This document shows positions 53,914 through 62,959 of a stretch of 64,000 nt of DNA, one piece after another. The translations under genes were made by a program, and so were the position numbers. Under the pieces are notes generated by a model that saw only the letters and a list, made by a program, of their open reading frames with translations, searched no databases and was not told the DNA's origin. Position 1 is the stretch's first letter. Every line of letters starts with the position of its first letter. The DNA comes from an uncultured SAR86 cluster bacterium (GTDB lineage Bacteria > Pseudomonadota > Gammaproteobacteria > Magnimaribacterales > TMED112): positions 380,077-444,076 of the forward strand of contig CACATF010000001.1 of the NCBI GenBank assembly GCA_902535365.1, read 5' to 3'.

Positions 53914-55466
53914 TGGCATTAGCAAATAAATACAGACCAACAAAATTTTCGGAAGTGATCGGACAAGAGGCCGCAGTCGTTGCCTTAAAAAACATTATAA
54001 AAAATCAAAACTTCCACAATGGATATATTTTTGCTGGCACACGTGGAGTCGGTAAAACAACTCTTGGCAGATTGTTTGCTAAGGCTTTAAATTGCAGTAA
54101 TTATGACTTAGAGAGTGGTTCTACTTGTAATGTATGTGCTAATTGCGAGGCTATCCAAACAAACTCACACCTTGATTTAATTGAAATAGATGCAGCTTCA
54201 AGAACAGGTGTCGATGATATGAGAGAGCTATTAGAATCTGTTCAATATAGACCTTCCCAAGGAAACTATAAGGTTTATCTGATTGATGAAGTGCACATGC
54301 TGTCAATACAAAGCTTTAATGCTTTGTTAAAAACATTGGAGGAGCCGCCTGCGCATGTTGTTTTTATTCTTGCCACAACAGAATCAAATAAAATTCCAAA
54401 AACAATTATCTCAAGATGTTTGCAGTTCAATCTAAAATTGGTTCCTGATGCTCAGATTAGTGAAAACTTGCAGAAAGTTTTTGAAAATGAGGGGGTAAAG
54501 TATGACGATAAGTCCCTTGATTTGCTTGTCGAGTTAGCAAAAGGTTCAGTCCGTGATTCTTTAACTCTCGCTGATCAAGCAATGTCTCATTGTGACAACA
54601 ATCTTAATGAGTCAGAAATTTCAAAACTACATGGTGTGCTAGATTTATCTTCAACAGCTAAGTTATTTGAAGCCATTTTCTCAAATGATGTTAATGAAGT
54701 AACTATTGAGCTTGAAAGATACCAGTCCCTTGATGTCAATTATGAGATCTTGTTCGACAGAGCGCTAAAATTCTTGCACGCAGAAATCATTAGAAATTTA
54801 AAAGATAAAGAAGGAGATGCACAAGATATGCATCTATATTACCAGTTCTTTACAAATGGCCTCATAGATGGAAAGCAAACTGGCAATATTAGAGATTCTT
54901 TCGATATAGCTGTTTTAAGATGTTTGTCATTTTCAGAAAACCAGATAACTGTAAAAAAAAAGCAAACTGAACCAGCAATAAAGACTGCAGAAATTACCGA
55001 AGAAAAAATTCAGCCAACCCCTGCACCAGAAATAAAAACAGAAGCGCAACCTCAAGACAAAGAAGAAAAAAAAATAACAACAAATAACTGGCTGAATATC
55101 TTTGATGAGATTGATTTGTCTGGTCCTGCCCGAGCATTTTTCTCAAACTTGCAATTAGATAAGGTAGAGGACAATAAATTATTTTTTAGTGGTTCAGATA
55201 TGTTTACATCAAGAATAACGAGGGAAAACATTGATGATTTAATCGTATCGCTCAATAAAGCTGGTTATAAAAATTATGAGGTAGTTATTGAAGCGACTGA
55301 AGCTGCGGTTAAAACTCCATCAACTGCTTGGGAAAAAAAGCGAAAAGAAGAAATTATAGCTTTTAAAAAAGAGATTTTAGAAAGTGACTTATTGGTAAAC
55401 CTAAAACATAATTTTGGAGAGGAGATTACCCAAGATAAATTTCAAGTAATTGATCATGAAGAATGA
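53913..55466 (+). CDS. dnaX: DNA polymerase III subunit gamma/tau DnaX
   Basis: The 517-aa protein has an AAA+ ATPase core: GTRGVGKTTLGRLFAKALNC (Walker A, about 43-62), zinc cysteines CNVCANCEAI, DAASRTGVDDMRELL, VYLIDEVHMLS (Walker B) and ATTESNKIPKTIISRC (sensor I). Domain III follows to about 340, then a variable, charged tau tail. It forms the clamp-loader motor and in tau form couples polymerase and helicase. An A9 run at 54953-54961 carries A AAA AAG; a -1 shift reads GCA AAC TGA and would make a gamma-like 352-aa protein. The gene overlaps recX by one base. Confidence 0.96.
   Translation: MALANKYRPTKFSEVIGQEAAVVALKNIIKNQNFHNGYIFAGTRGVGKTTLGRLFAKALNCSNYDLESGSTCNVCANCEAIQTNSHLDLIEIDAASRTGVDDMRELLESVQYRPSQGNYKVYLIDEVHMLSIQSFNALLKTLEEPPAHVVFILATTESNKIPKTIISRCLQFNLKLVPDAQISENLQKVFENEGVKYDDKSLDLLVELAKGSVRDSLTLADQAMSHCDNNLNESEISKLHGVLDLSSTAKLFEAIFSNDVNEVTIELERYQSLDVNYEILFDRALKFLHAEIIRNLKDKEGDAQDMHLYYQFFTNGLIDGKQTGNIRDSFDIAVLRCLSFSENQITVKKKQTEPAIKTAEITEEKIQPTPAPEIKTEAQPQDKEEKKITTNNWLNIFDEIDLSGPARAFFSNLQLDKVEDNKLFFSGSDMFTSRITRENIDDLIVSLNKAGYKNYEVVIEATEAAVKTPSTAWEKKRKEEIIAFKKEILESDLLVNLKHNFGEEITQDKFQVIDHEE
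54953..54961 (+). promoter_or_regulatory. Probable dnaX slippery site (A9) for gamma/tau production
   Basis: In-frame codons are GTA AAA AAA AAG CAA, so the slippery heptamer A AAA AAG is present inside a run of nine A. Reading shifted by -1 meets TGA at 54968-54970. E. coli dnaX uses ribosomal -1 shifting at A AAA AAG, and Thermus thermophilus dnaX uses transcriptional slippage at an A9 run. Which applies here cannot be told. Confidence 0.7.
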
Positions 55467-56061
55467 AAACAGCCTATTGGCCCAATTAATCAAAGCTTTT
55501 AAGATTCTTCCTGGTGTTGGTGAAAAATCAGCACAGCGAATGGCCTTCTATCTGCTAGAAAATAATAGGGAGGGAGGCACAAAACTTTCAAAGTTGCTGA
55601 CTAATGCAATGGAGAACATAAGAAATTGCGCGTCCTGTCGAAACCTTACTGAGGACATATATTGTGATATTTGTTCTGACACCAAAAGAGATAATTCTAC
55701 TCTTTGCATCGTAGAGAGCCCCACAGACGTTATTGCTATCGAAAATTCCGGCAGTTTTAAAGGGAAGTACTATGTGCTTATGGGCAGACTGTCACCTATT
55801 GATGGAGTGAATCCAGCCGACCTTGGAATACCAAAACTAATTGAAGATATAAATGCAAATGACATCAAAGAGGTAATCATTGCAACAAGCCCAACAATAG
55901 AAGGGGATGCCACATCCTTCTACATAAAAGATCAAATTACGAAAGAAAATATTATTATTTCAAGAATTGCGTATGGCGTTCCAATGGGGGGAGAATTAGA
56001 ATATGTTGATAACACAACGCTGAGTCGTGCCATACAGGGACGAAGGGAAATTGAAAAATGA
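55456..56061 (+). CDS. recR: Recombination protein RecR
   Basis: The protein is about 201 aa. It has an HhH segment ([19 protein letters not shown]), a C4 zinc finger [16 protein letters not shown] (about 55-70), a TOPRIM domain ([28 protein letters not shown]) and a C-terminal [24 protein letters not shown]. With RecF and RecO it loads RecA at gaps. ATG 55456 is preferred over TTG 55450. In most bacteria a ybaB/ebfC gene lies between dnaX and recR; here recR starts within the end of dnaX (11-bp overlap), so ybaB is missing from this position. Confidence 0.96.
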   Translation: MKNENSLLAQLIKAFKILPGVGEKSAQRMAFYLLENNREGGTKLSKLLTNAMENIRNCASCRNLTEDIYCDICSDTKRDNSTLCIVESPTDVIAIENSGSFKGKYYVLMGRLSPIDGVNPADLGIPKLIEDINANDIKEVIIATSPTIEGDATSFYIKDQITKENIIISRIAYGVPMGGELEYVDNTTLSRAIQGRREIEK

Positions 56062-56624
56062 GCATCAAATCTGATAACTGGATAATAGAACAAGCTGAAA
56101 AAAATCAATTGATTGATCCATTTGAAGCAAATCAAATAAGAGAAGTTGATGGAAATAAAATTGTTTCTTATGGGGTATCAAGTTATGGATATGACGTACG
56201 CTGTTCCAACGAATTCAAAATTTTTACCAATACTTTTTCTTCAGTGGTTGATCCTAAAAACTTTGATTCAAATAGTTTTGTTGATGTGGTTGCAGATGAA
56301 TGCATCATCCCGCCAAATTCATTTGCTCTGGCACGAACTGTTGAATATTTTAAGATCCCAAGATCAGTTTTGACTCTCTGTCTTGGCAAATCCACTTACG
56401 CACGTTGTGGAATAATTGTGAATGTCACACCGCTAGAACCGGAGTGGGAAGGCCACGTTACTTTAGAGTTCTCAAATACCACTAATTTGCCTGCAAAAAT
56501 CTACGCAAATGAAGGGGTTGCTCAAATGTTATTTTTTGAGTCTGATGATATCTGTAAAACAAGCTATAAGGATCGTGGGGGCAAGTATCAGGGACAGACT
56601 GGTGTTACTCTGCCAAAAACTTAG
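56058..56624 (+). CDS. dcd: dCTP deaminase
   Basis: The 188-aa trimeric enzyme has [15 protein letters not shown] (about 36-50), [32 protein letters not shown] (about 110-141; includes the catalytic Glu in TLEFSN) and [10 protein letters not shown] at the end. It deaminates dCTP to dUTP for thymidylate synthesis. It overlaps recR by 4 bp and converges with the DUF3108 gene, sharing 20 bp. Confidence 0.96.
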   Translation: MSIKSDNWIIEQAEKNQLIDPFEANQIREVDGNKIVSYGVSSYGYDVRCSNEFKIFTNTFSSVVDPKNFDSNSFVDVVADECIIPPNSFALARTVEYFKIPRSVLTLCLGKSTYARCGIIVNVTPLEPEWEGHVTLEFSNTTNLPAKIYANEGVAQMLFFESDDICKTSYKDRGGKYQGQTGVTLPKT

Positions 56625-57267
56625 GCCTTTCTTTTAAACTTAAAATTCTTTTCTCACCATTTTTCAAGATAGCTTGGCTTTGAATGATCAAGTAATCAAA
56701 TTCAGGTGCAATGTAGTAAATAATTGGTCCAACTTCATCAGCGGTAGCCTCAACAACAAGGGTATTAATTTGCCCAAATGGTGTAGATATTTCTTCCTCA
56801 CCTGTGAGCTTATAATTTTTCTTTATTACTTTGCTCTTAGTGTTGTCAAAAATACTTAAACTATATTCATTGACACCGTTGGCAGCATTAAGCCTGACCT
56901 GTGCATCGCTAGCCAATTGTTCAAGAACCTCTGTTTCTGCGGCAATAGTACCTAGCTCTTTTGAAGTAATGTTTTTTCCATCAAATGCTAAAGAAAACTT
57001 TTTCGGCTCATCTCTAAAAGGATCTTTAACTGATGTTTTTTTTGAGGTGACAGAGTTGCCATCAACAGCAAAATCAGAATCAATAGAATACGTATAAAAA
57101 AAGACATTCATTTTAACTCTGGTGTTAATCTCATTGCCCTCAACTGTGAAGTAGCGGTTGAGAGGGAAGCTAAAACCCATAGCTTGAAACTGAAATTTTG
57201 CCTCATAACTCTTGAATTCATAAGAGTTTATAGAAAGTGAGACGAATAGGGCTAATAGTATTCTCAT
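56605..57267 (-). CDS. DUF3108 family periplasmic protein
   Basis: The 220-aa protein has a signal sequence and the DUF3108 pattern: [27 protein letters not shown], then [23 protein letters not shown], and [16 protein letters not shown] near the C-terminus. Function is unknown. The purM-purN-DUF3108 order is common in marine gammaproteobacteria. It starts 4 bp inside the end of purN. The shared 20 bp with dcd is coding on both strands. Confidence 0.8.
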   Translation of the reverse strand: MRILLALFVSLSINSYEFKSYEAKFQFQAMGFSFPLNRYFTVEGNEINTRVKMNVFFYTYSIDSDFAVDGNSVTSKKTSVKDPFRDEPKKFSLAFDGKNITSKELGTIAAETEVLEQLASDAQVRLNAANGVNEYSLSIFDNTKSKVIKKNYKLTGEEEISTPFGQINTLVVEATADEVGPIIYYIAPEFDYLIIQSQAILKNGEKRILSLKERPKFLAE

Positions 57268-57818
57268 GTCAAATATTCAGAAACTGTTTTTGGATAAATA
57301 TCATTTTCTATTTCTTTTACCTTATTTATAAGACTCTCCAAGTTATCATTTGGTTCAATTGGAAAACTTTCTTGACGAATGATTGGTCCAGCATCAAGTT
57401 CATTGATAACGAAATGTATGGTTGTTCCGTGATGAGTATCATGAGCTGCTAAAGCTCTTTTATGGGTATCAAGGCCTGGGTATTTTGGTAACAGTGAAGG
57501 ATGAATATTTATAATTTGACCTTCGTATGCATCAACTAAAAATGAGGATAATATTCTCATATATCCAGCTAGCACAATGTAGTCAAAATCAATCCCCTCG
57601 AGGTATTTATAAATTTCCTGATCAAAGGTTTCTCTTTCGAGATAATCTTGGTGGTCAATAATTTTGCATGGCTTATTGAACTCAGTAGCAATCTGAATGC
57701 CATTTGCTTTTGGATTATTTGTAAAGGTAGAGACAACTTCATAGCTAAGATCATCCTCTTGTTCTAAAAAAGATCTTAAATTTGTCCCTGTGCCTGAGAA
57801 GAAAACAACTATTTTCAT
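57264..57818 (-). CDS. purN: Phosphoribosylglycinamide formyltransferase PurN
   Basis: The 184-aa protein uses 10-formyl-THF to formylate GAR in purine synthesis. It has the N-terminal VVFFSGTGTNLRSFLEQED, YIVLAGYMRILSSFLVDAYEGQIINIHPSLLPKYPGLDTHKRAL (catalytic Asn in NIHPSLLP, His nearby) and THFVINELDAGPII-type GTTIHFVINELDAGPII. It is encoded between purM and DUF3108 with 4-bp overlaps on both sides. Confidence 0.96.
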   Translation of the reverse strand: MKIVVFFSGTGTNLRSFLEQEDDLSYEVVSTFTNNPKANGIQIATEFNKPCKIIDHQDYLERETFDQEIYKYLEGIDFDYIVLAGYMRILSSFLVDAYEGQIINIHPSLLPKYPGLDTHKRALAAHDTHHGTTIHFVINELDAGPIIRQESFPIEPNDNLESLINKVKEIENDIYPKTVSEYLT

Positions 57819-58807
57819 ACAAAAATTAATGATTGATCAGATTTTGTATCAACATAACCTATTTCAAATAATTCTTTGTTTTCACTCATTGCTTTATCAG
57901 CATTTTCTCGATCCATTACAATGCAGTAACCTATTCCACAATTAAAGACATTTAACATTTCATCAGAAGATACATTTCCAAGCTTTTGGAGTGTTGAAAA
58001 AATAGTTGGCATATCCCACGAATCTTTATTAATACACATTGTGTAATTTGTAGTTAGTCTTGAGAGATTTTCATGTAGACCGCCCCCAGTAATATGAGCC
58101 ATTCCTTTCACGTTGCATGTATTGATAAGATCGAGCACTTCATTGACATAAATTCGGGTTGGGGTCAGGAGCTCTTTTAAAAAATCATCTGAAATATTTT
58201 GTTGGGAAATTACAGAATTAATAAGTGAGAAGCCATTTGAATGAAACCCAGAGGAGGGCAGTGCTAGGATAATATCGTCTGAGCTTATTTCATTACCTGA
58301 AATAATGTTAGCCTTTTCGTTGATGCCTAGAGAAAACCCTACTAGATCAAAATTGTCACCTTGATAGTGATTAGGCATTTCAGCTGTTTCTCCACCAACT
58401 AGCTCACACCCCGCCAAATTACAACCATCAATGATCCCTGACACAATTTCTTTAGCTTTTTCGCGATCTAAGTTGGAACAACCATAATAATCTAAGAAAG
58501 CTAATGGTTTTGCTCCACTAACAATTAAATCATTGACACACATTGCCACTAAATCTATTCCAATAGTTGTTAAATCATTGGTTTGTAGTGCCAACCTCAT
58601 TTTTGTGCCTACACCATCACAAGCTAAAGCATAAACTGGATTGACATACTCGCTTGGTGCTTCAATGTATCCAGAAAAACCTCCGATACCACCAAGGGAG
58701 AAAGAATGTTGTGATTTGGAAGTTAATTTTTTTATATCTTCAATAAATTTTTGACCTTGATCGATATCAACACCTGAGTCTTTATAGTTATTTTTATTTT
58801 TTGTCAT
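57815..58807 (-). CDS. purM: Phosphoribosylformylglycinamidine cyclo-ligase PurM
   Basis: The 330-aa ATP-dependent AIR synthetase has YKDSGVDIDQG (N-terminus), GIGGFSGYIEAP, LACDGVGTKMRLA, AMCVNDLIVSGAKPLAFLDYYGCS, VGGETAEMPNHY, and AHITGGGLHENLSR. It makes the purine precursor AIR from FGAM. Only 19 bp separate its ATG from the divergent DUF2066-like gene, so its promoter must lie inside that gene. Confidence 0.97.
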   Translation of the reverse strand: MTKNKNNYKDSGVDIDQGQKFIEDIKKLTSKSQHSFSLGGIGGFSGYIEAPSEYVNPVYALACDGVGTKMRLALQTNDLTTIGIDLVAMCVNDLIVSGAKPLAFLDYYGCSNLDREKAKEIVSGIIDGCNLAGCELVGGETAEMPNHYQGDNFDLVGFSLGINEKANIISGNEISSDDIILALPSSGFHSNGFSLINSVISQQNISDDFLKELLTPTRIYVNEVLDLINTCNVKGMAHITGGGLHENLSRLTTNYTMCINKDSWDMPTIFSTLQKLGNVSSDEMLNVFNCGIGYCIVMDRENADKAMSENKELFEIGYVDTKSDQSLIFV

Positions 58808-58826
58808 AAAATAGTAGTTCTTTGGT

Positions 58827-59768
58827 ATGTTTATAAAAAAATTAGCTTCTTATTTGGCAATTATACTTTCTTTTACATCTGTGAGTTTTAATTCTCATGC
58901 TCAAGAAACAGATAATTTCCTTTTGCTTTATGAAAGCTATAACAAGCTTAACAAAATTGAAGAGATCATAGAAAACTCAGAAACAAAAATATTAACAAAA
59001 TATGGTGTAAATCAAGAGTACTTTGCCAGCAATGATCTAATACTTGAACCATCAATGCATTTTATCGGTTATCAAGTGAAACGTTTCAATGATCAAAGAC
59101 TAATTGAGCTTAAATTTAGCAAAGTATCGATTGAGAAATTTTTTCAAGATCAGTCCGTTCCTTATTTGGCTTTTGAGGGGAAAACGAAAGTTTACATTGG
59201 CGTAAATGACTCATTTTTTCAAAATTCAAATTTATTTATTATTGAAGACTCTGATTTTCAAAATGAATTGATAAATTCAAAACTGATATCAGAGTTAAAT
59301 CAAAATATTTCAATAGAGTTTGACTTCATAAATAAATTCCCGTCCACCTCCTATGAAAAAGATGATTTACTCACAGAACTATCAAGCATGTCGCAAGGGG
59401 ACTGGACTCTAATGCTTATTGATAGGTTTGATCTTGCAAACTGGAGTATTAATTTCCCCAAAAGTTCAAAAATATTTATACAAAAGGGTTTTGAATTCCA
59501 AAATCTATTGCTTGATGAGGTTTTAGCGGAAGTTAAGAAAACAAATATTGCATCAGAAAAAAACTACTTTACAGTTGCTTTTGATTTGGGCATGTCAGAG
59601 GATGACTTTGCTGATCTCATAGACCTATTTTCGCAAAGCACAGATATTTTACATTTTAGGGTTAAGCAAATAGAAAATTCATACATTACTTTTGAGTATG
59701 AGACCTACCTAGATGAGGAAAAGGCCTATAACTTTATGCTTAGATCTGGAGCTATTGAAACTAAATGA
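58827..59768 (+). CDS. DUF2066-like secreted protein
   Basis: The 313-aa protein has a signal peptide ending near SFNSHAQ (about 1-25). The LTKYGVNQEYF and SMHFIGYQVKRFNDQRLIELKFSK segments and the position opposite purM and before hda match the DUF2066 genes of gammaproteobacteria; sequence similarity alone is weak. Function unknown. It overlaps hda by 4 bp. Confidence 0.6.
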   Translation: MFIKKLASYLAIILSFTSVSFNSHAQETDNFLLLYESYNKLNKIEEIIENSETKILTKYGVNQEYFASNDLILEPSMHFIGYQVKRFNDQRLIELKFSKVSIEKFFQDQSVPYLAFEGKTKVYIGVNDSFFQNSNLFIIEDSDFQNELINSKLISELNQNISIEFDFINKFPSTSYEKDDLLTELSSMSQGDWTLMLIDRFDLANWSINFPKSSKIFIQKGFEFQNLLLDEVLAEVKKTNIASEKNYFTVAFDLGMSEDDFADLIDLFSQSTDILHFRVKQIENSYITFEYETYLDEEKAYNFMLRSGAIETK

Positions 59769-60469
59769 AAAACATAACCAGCAAAAAACAATTATTTCTT
59801 GATTTTGGTAGAGATTATGATGCTAGTTTAAGCAATTTCTTCTTTTCCAAAGCAAATGAAATTATTAAGAATGAAATTCATTTATTAATGCAGAGCAATG
59901 ATAAAAGCGACCTTTTTATTTATGGAGAGAGCGCAGCTGGTAAAACATTTCTGCTCAATTCAATTCTTAATGATGCTCCTGATAGTTCTCAAACCATTTA
60001 CATTGATCTATCAAAACTAAATGAGGAGAAAGATTATTTTTCAGATTTTGAAAATTTTGATTTAATCTGCCTTGATAACTTAGATTCTCTTAATCAAGAC
60101 TTAGAAATACAAATATTTAACCTCATTAATGTATCCAAAGCTTCTGGCACTTCACTTATATTTGCCTCAGGCGTACCTGTTAGTGAGCTTCAGGTTTTCC
60201 CAGATCTTTACTCTAGACTTAAAGAAATAAACTTCTTTACATTAAAAAGTCTTGATGGAGATGAAACTCTTGATTGCTTAAATTTTTTGGCTCCAAAGCT
60301 CGATTTGCATATCCATGCAGATGCGCTTGAATTAATCGCTAAGAAGATCAAAAGAGATTTTTTATCTATTAAGCAGGCTCTCATTGATTTTGATAAGTAC
60401 CTTTACTCAGAAAAAAAACAGCCGACAAAAATGTCGGCCGCTTCATTTTTAAAAATATATTTCGACTAA
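59765..60469 (+). CDS. hda: Hda-like DnaA regulatory inactivator
   Basis: The 234-aa AAA+ protein begins with a candidate clamp-binding motif QLFLDF (about 9-14). It has LFIYGESAAGKTFLLNSIL (Walker A), LICLDNLDSL (Walker B), FASGVPVSEL and SRLKEINFFTLKSL. Hda with the DNA-bound clamp stimulates ATP hydrolysis on DnaA to prevent re-initiation. Gene order (purM opposite, DUF2066 upstream) is typical. Its last 59 bp contain the sppA terminator on the other strand. Confidence 0.88.
   Translation: MKNITSKKQLFLDFGRDYDASLSNFFFSKANEIIKNEIHLLMQSNDKSDLFIYGESAAGKTFLLNSILNDAPDSSQTIYIDLSKLNEEKDYFSDFENFDLICLDNLDSLNQDLEIQIFNLINVSKASGTSLIFASGVPVSELQVFPDLYSRLKEINFFTLKSLDGDETLDCLNFLAPKLDLHIHADALELIAKKIKRDFLSIKQALIDFDKYLYSEKKQPTKMSAASFLKIYFD
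60411..60438 (-). terminator. sppA terminator inside the hda coding sequence
   Basis: On the minus strand GCCGAC, loop ATTTTT and GTCGGC form a perfect 6-bp GC-rich stem. It is followed by TG and eight T (60411-60418 as A on plus), which is a canonical intrinsic terminator. It lies 28 bp after the sppA stop. On the plus strand it codes for KQPTKMSAA near the end of Hda, with no T-run, so it should act only against sppA transcripts. Confidence 0.85.
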
Positions 60470-62319
60470 TCTATAGCTTCACACTCAAGACAGTAAATTC
60501 TTATGTTGTCATACATATTTCTACTGTTTAGATCGAAGCCTACTTCTTTTTCAAAGAAATTCTTAATCAAGCCTGGCAATTCGAATGGATTTACAGGTGC
60601 TGGAGCAGGCGGAATGACATGTTCAACTTTAAAGTCTTCCAGCTCAGCAATAGATGCTGCATAGTCAATCGCATCATGTAAGGTGCCTAATTCATCCACC
60701 AATCCAATTTCTAGAGCCATTTCTCCTGAATAAACTCTACCTTTAGCTATCTCTCTAACAGTCTCAATAGGCAACCCTCGATCTTCTGCTGTTTGAGTGG
60801 TAAATTGCACATATATACTGTCGGTTGCAGCTTTGAATGCCTCAGAAAATTCCTCTGGCCAATCCATTGCAGTGAAATCAAATGCACCGTATTTGGTGGT
60901 TGAATAACCATCGTAATTTATGCCCATCCAGTCATATATTTTTTCAAAACTAAACATAGTGCTATACACACCAATTGAACCTGTGATTGTGTCTGGTTCT
61001 GCATAGATTTTATCTGCTAGAGATGAGATCCAATAACCACCTGAGGCTGCAAGAGTTCCCATAGAAACAACTACTGGTATGCCTTTCTCTTGGGCTTTTT
61101 CAATTTCCCATCTCATGTAGTCTGAAGCAACAACACTACCACCAGGCGAGTTAACTCTAAGCACAATAGCTTTGGTATCTTCATCTTCATGCGCTTCTTT
61201 TAACATAGCAACAACACCGTCAGAGCCTGCTGTTCCAAAAGTTACATCACCACCCATAATTGTGCCTTCAACAGTCACAACCTTTATTTCATTATCACTG
61301 TTTACTGGCATTTCCTCTTCAAAGCTTGCTAGGTAGTCTCTGTAATAAACAACATTTAGTTTTTCCTCATCATCTTCTGAAGCTCCATACTTTTCTATCA
61401 TTCTTTTATCAAAGTCTTCCTCTTCTTCTTGAAAATCAATCATGCCCCAATCCATAGCAGCATTTCTTGGAGTCGTAGTACCATCGATAATTTCTTGGAT
61501 GGATTCATCAGCAATCCATTGCATATCAACATTTCGATTTTCATATACAAAATTCTTCCATTTTGCCCACAAAGGCTCATAGAAAGCTAGATTAACTTTT
61601 GCTTCCTCACTCATACTATCTCTCAAGAAAGATTCTGGTCCTGTCTTAAAATCACCAGCTGCATAGATACGTGGTGTAATTAAGAATTTTTCAAAGAAAT
61701 TTTTAAGGTATTGCCTTGCACCACCAAAACCCTGGATATCTATAATGCCATACGTTGAAGTTGATATTTCGCTGGCTCCAGAAGCAAGTAAATAATCAGT
61801 TGCAACCATAAAGTCTGATCTCACGACCACTTCCTTACCCGCATCAACAGCTTCTTTAATTTTTTGTGCTATTGGTAAGGCGTAAACAATGCTTACACCC
61901 AAACCTGAAGGATCAAAAATCATAGTAGAAACTCGGTCATCGTTTTTGAAATCCTCAAAAAACTCAAGCATATCTTGATACGGGTAATAGATTGGTGATT
62001 GATTACCTCCGAAACTAAACTCGTCATACCACTCTGCAGCAGGTTCACTTGGTGGCTGGTCTACCACCACACCAGAAGGTTTAAAAACAACAACTTTGCC
62101 AGCAGGATCGACTTTATCAGACCCTTCCCACAGCGGACTTATTAAACTACCAATTACACCTAGCGCTACGAATAAAAATATTCCTGTTGCAAGTGTAAAT
62201 CTCACTCCAATCCAGAAATAATCTCTACCTGTTCTGATGTAATGCCAGACAGTACTAAAAAAATTTCCTAATTTTGAAGCAAAACTATCTTCTTTTTTCT
62301 CAACTTTTTTCTTAGCCAT
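60466..62319 (-). CDS. sppA: Signal peptide peptidase SppA (67 kDa type)
   Basis: The 617-aa protein has an N-terminal cytoplasmic tail, one transmembrane helix (about 38-62) and tandem SppA domains. The catalytic lysine is in AAGDFKTGPESF (Lys225), and the nucleophile serine is in GTLAASGGYWISS (Ser426). Their spacing of 201 is close to the 200 of E. coli SppA (Lys209/Ser409). It degrades cleaved signal peptides in the membrane. It is transcribed alone and ends in the terminator within hda. The promoter lies in the 196-bp gap facing the TlpA-like gene. Confidence 0.93.
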   Translation of the reverse strand: MAKKKVEKKEDSFASKLGNFFSTVWHYIRTGRDYFWIGVRFTLATGIFLFVALGVIGSLISPLWEGSDKVDPAGKVVVFKPSGVVVDQPPSEPAAEWYDEFSFGGNQSPIYYPYQDMLEFFEDFKNDDRVSTMIFDPSGLGVSIVYALPIAQKIKEAVDAGKEVVVRSDFMVATDYLLASGASEISTSTYGIIDIQGFGGARQYLKNFFEKFLITPRIYAAGDFKTGPESFLRDSMSEEAKVNLAFYEPLWAKWKNFVYENRNVDMQWIADESIQEIIDGTTTPRNAAMDWGMIDFQEEEEDFDKRMIEKYGASEDDEEKLNVVYYRDYLASFEEEMPVNSDNEIKVVTVEGTIMGGDVTFGTAGSDGVVAMLKEAHEDEDTKAIVLRVNSPGGSVVASDYMRWEIEKAQEKGIPVVVSMGTLAASGGYWISSLADKIYAEPDTITGSIGVYSTMFSFEKIYDWMGINYDGYSTTKYGAFDFTAMDWPEEFSEAFKAATDSIYVQFTTQTAEDRGLPIETVREIAKGRVYSGEMALEIGLVDELGTLHDAIDYAASIAELEDFKVEHVIPPAPAPVNPFELPGLIKNFFEKEVGFDLNSRNMYDNIRIYCLECEAID

Positions 62320-62438
62320 ATTTATACCTTTAAAAATAATTTAAAACAGACCTTCAATCTTACCGCATTAATCGCAGAATGTGACTAATTTAAAGACATT
62401 CAGTGGTCTTATTGAGAAGAATACACAAGTTTTCGCAA

Positions 62439-62458
62439 ATGTAAAGTAAACTTTACAT
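62439..62458. promoter_or_regulatory. Perfect palindrome matching the TyrR-box consensus
   Basis: ATGTAAAGT-AA-ACTTTACAT is a 20-bp perfect inverted repeat; the core TGTAAA-N6-TTTACA equals the E. coli TyrR strong-box consensus. TATAAT at 62469-62474 lies 11 bp after, so the palindrome covers the expected -35 of the TlpA-like gene and would be a repression site. The gap (62320-62515) is shared with the sppA start. The identity of the binding protein is not known. Confidence 0.6.
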
Positions 62459-62515
62459 AAAAAATTCCTATAATAATTGCTTATAATTTTAGAGTTTGGC
62501 CATATTTATAATGCT

Positions 62516-62959
62516 ATGAAAAATTACTTGAAAATTCTTTTATTACTAATTCTTGCTGGTTGCAAGCAGGGGGATCTTGAATTTACACAAGGTGGTAAAG
62601 AATTTTCAATTAATTATGACAACGAGATTGTTGTTTTAAATGTTTGGGCTGACTGGTGTCCACCTTGTATAAAAGAGTTTCCTTACTTTAATAAACTGAA
62701 TGAGCTTGAAGGTGTTACTGTTTTAGGATTTCATTTTGATCAGTTTGACCTGATATCTAATGAAGATGTGATGAATTCATTGACCAAATTTGATGTCCAA
62801 TTCAAGAACCTTAAGACAGACCCACGAGAAATATGGGGAATGGATATTCCAGACCATGTTCCTACAACCTACATTATTGAGAATGGAGAAATTACAAAAG
62901 AACTAATAAAGCCCCAAACCTACGAATCTTTGATAGCCGAACTTGGGCTTAGTCAATAA
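62516..62959 (+). CDS. TlpA-like thioredoxin-fold lipoprotein
   Basis: From ATG 62516 the protein is 147 aa with lipobox LILAGC (about Cys14) and a thioredoxin fold: VVLNVWADWCPPCIKEFPYFN (CPPC, about 49-52) and VPTTYIIENGEI (cis-Pro). I rejected the ORF-track start at 62477 because it puts the lipobox too far in. TlpA-like lipoproteins reduce periplasmic disulfides. It converges with xseA (11-bp overlap). Confidence 0.85.
   Translation: MKNYLKILLLLILAGCKQGDLEFTQGGKEFSINYDNEIVVLNVWADWCPPCIKEFPYFNKLNELEGVTVLGFHFDQFDLISNEDVMNSLTKFDVQFKNLKTDPREIWGMDIPDHVPTTYIIENGEITKELIKPQTYESLIAELGLSQ

Noticed and set aside
62439-62458. Palindrome as an intrinsic terminator
   Set aside because: The stem is A/T-rich with no T-run on either side, and it is located upstream of both flanking starts.
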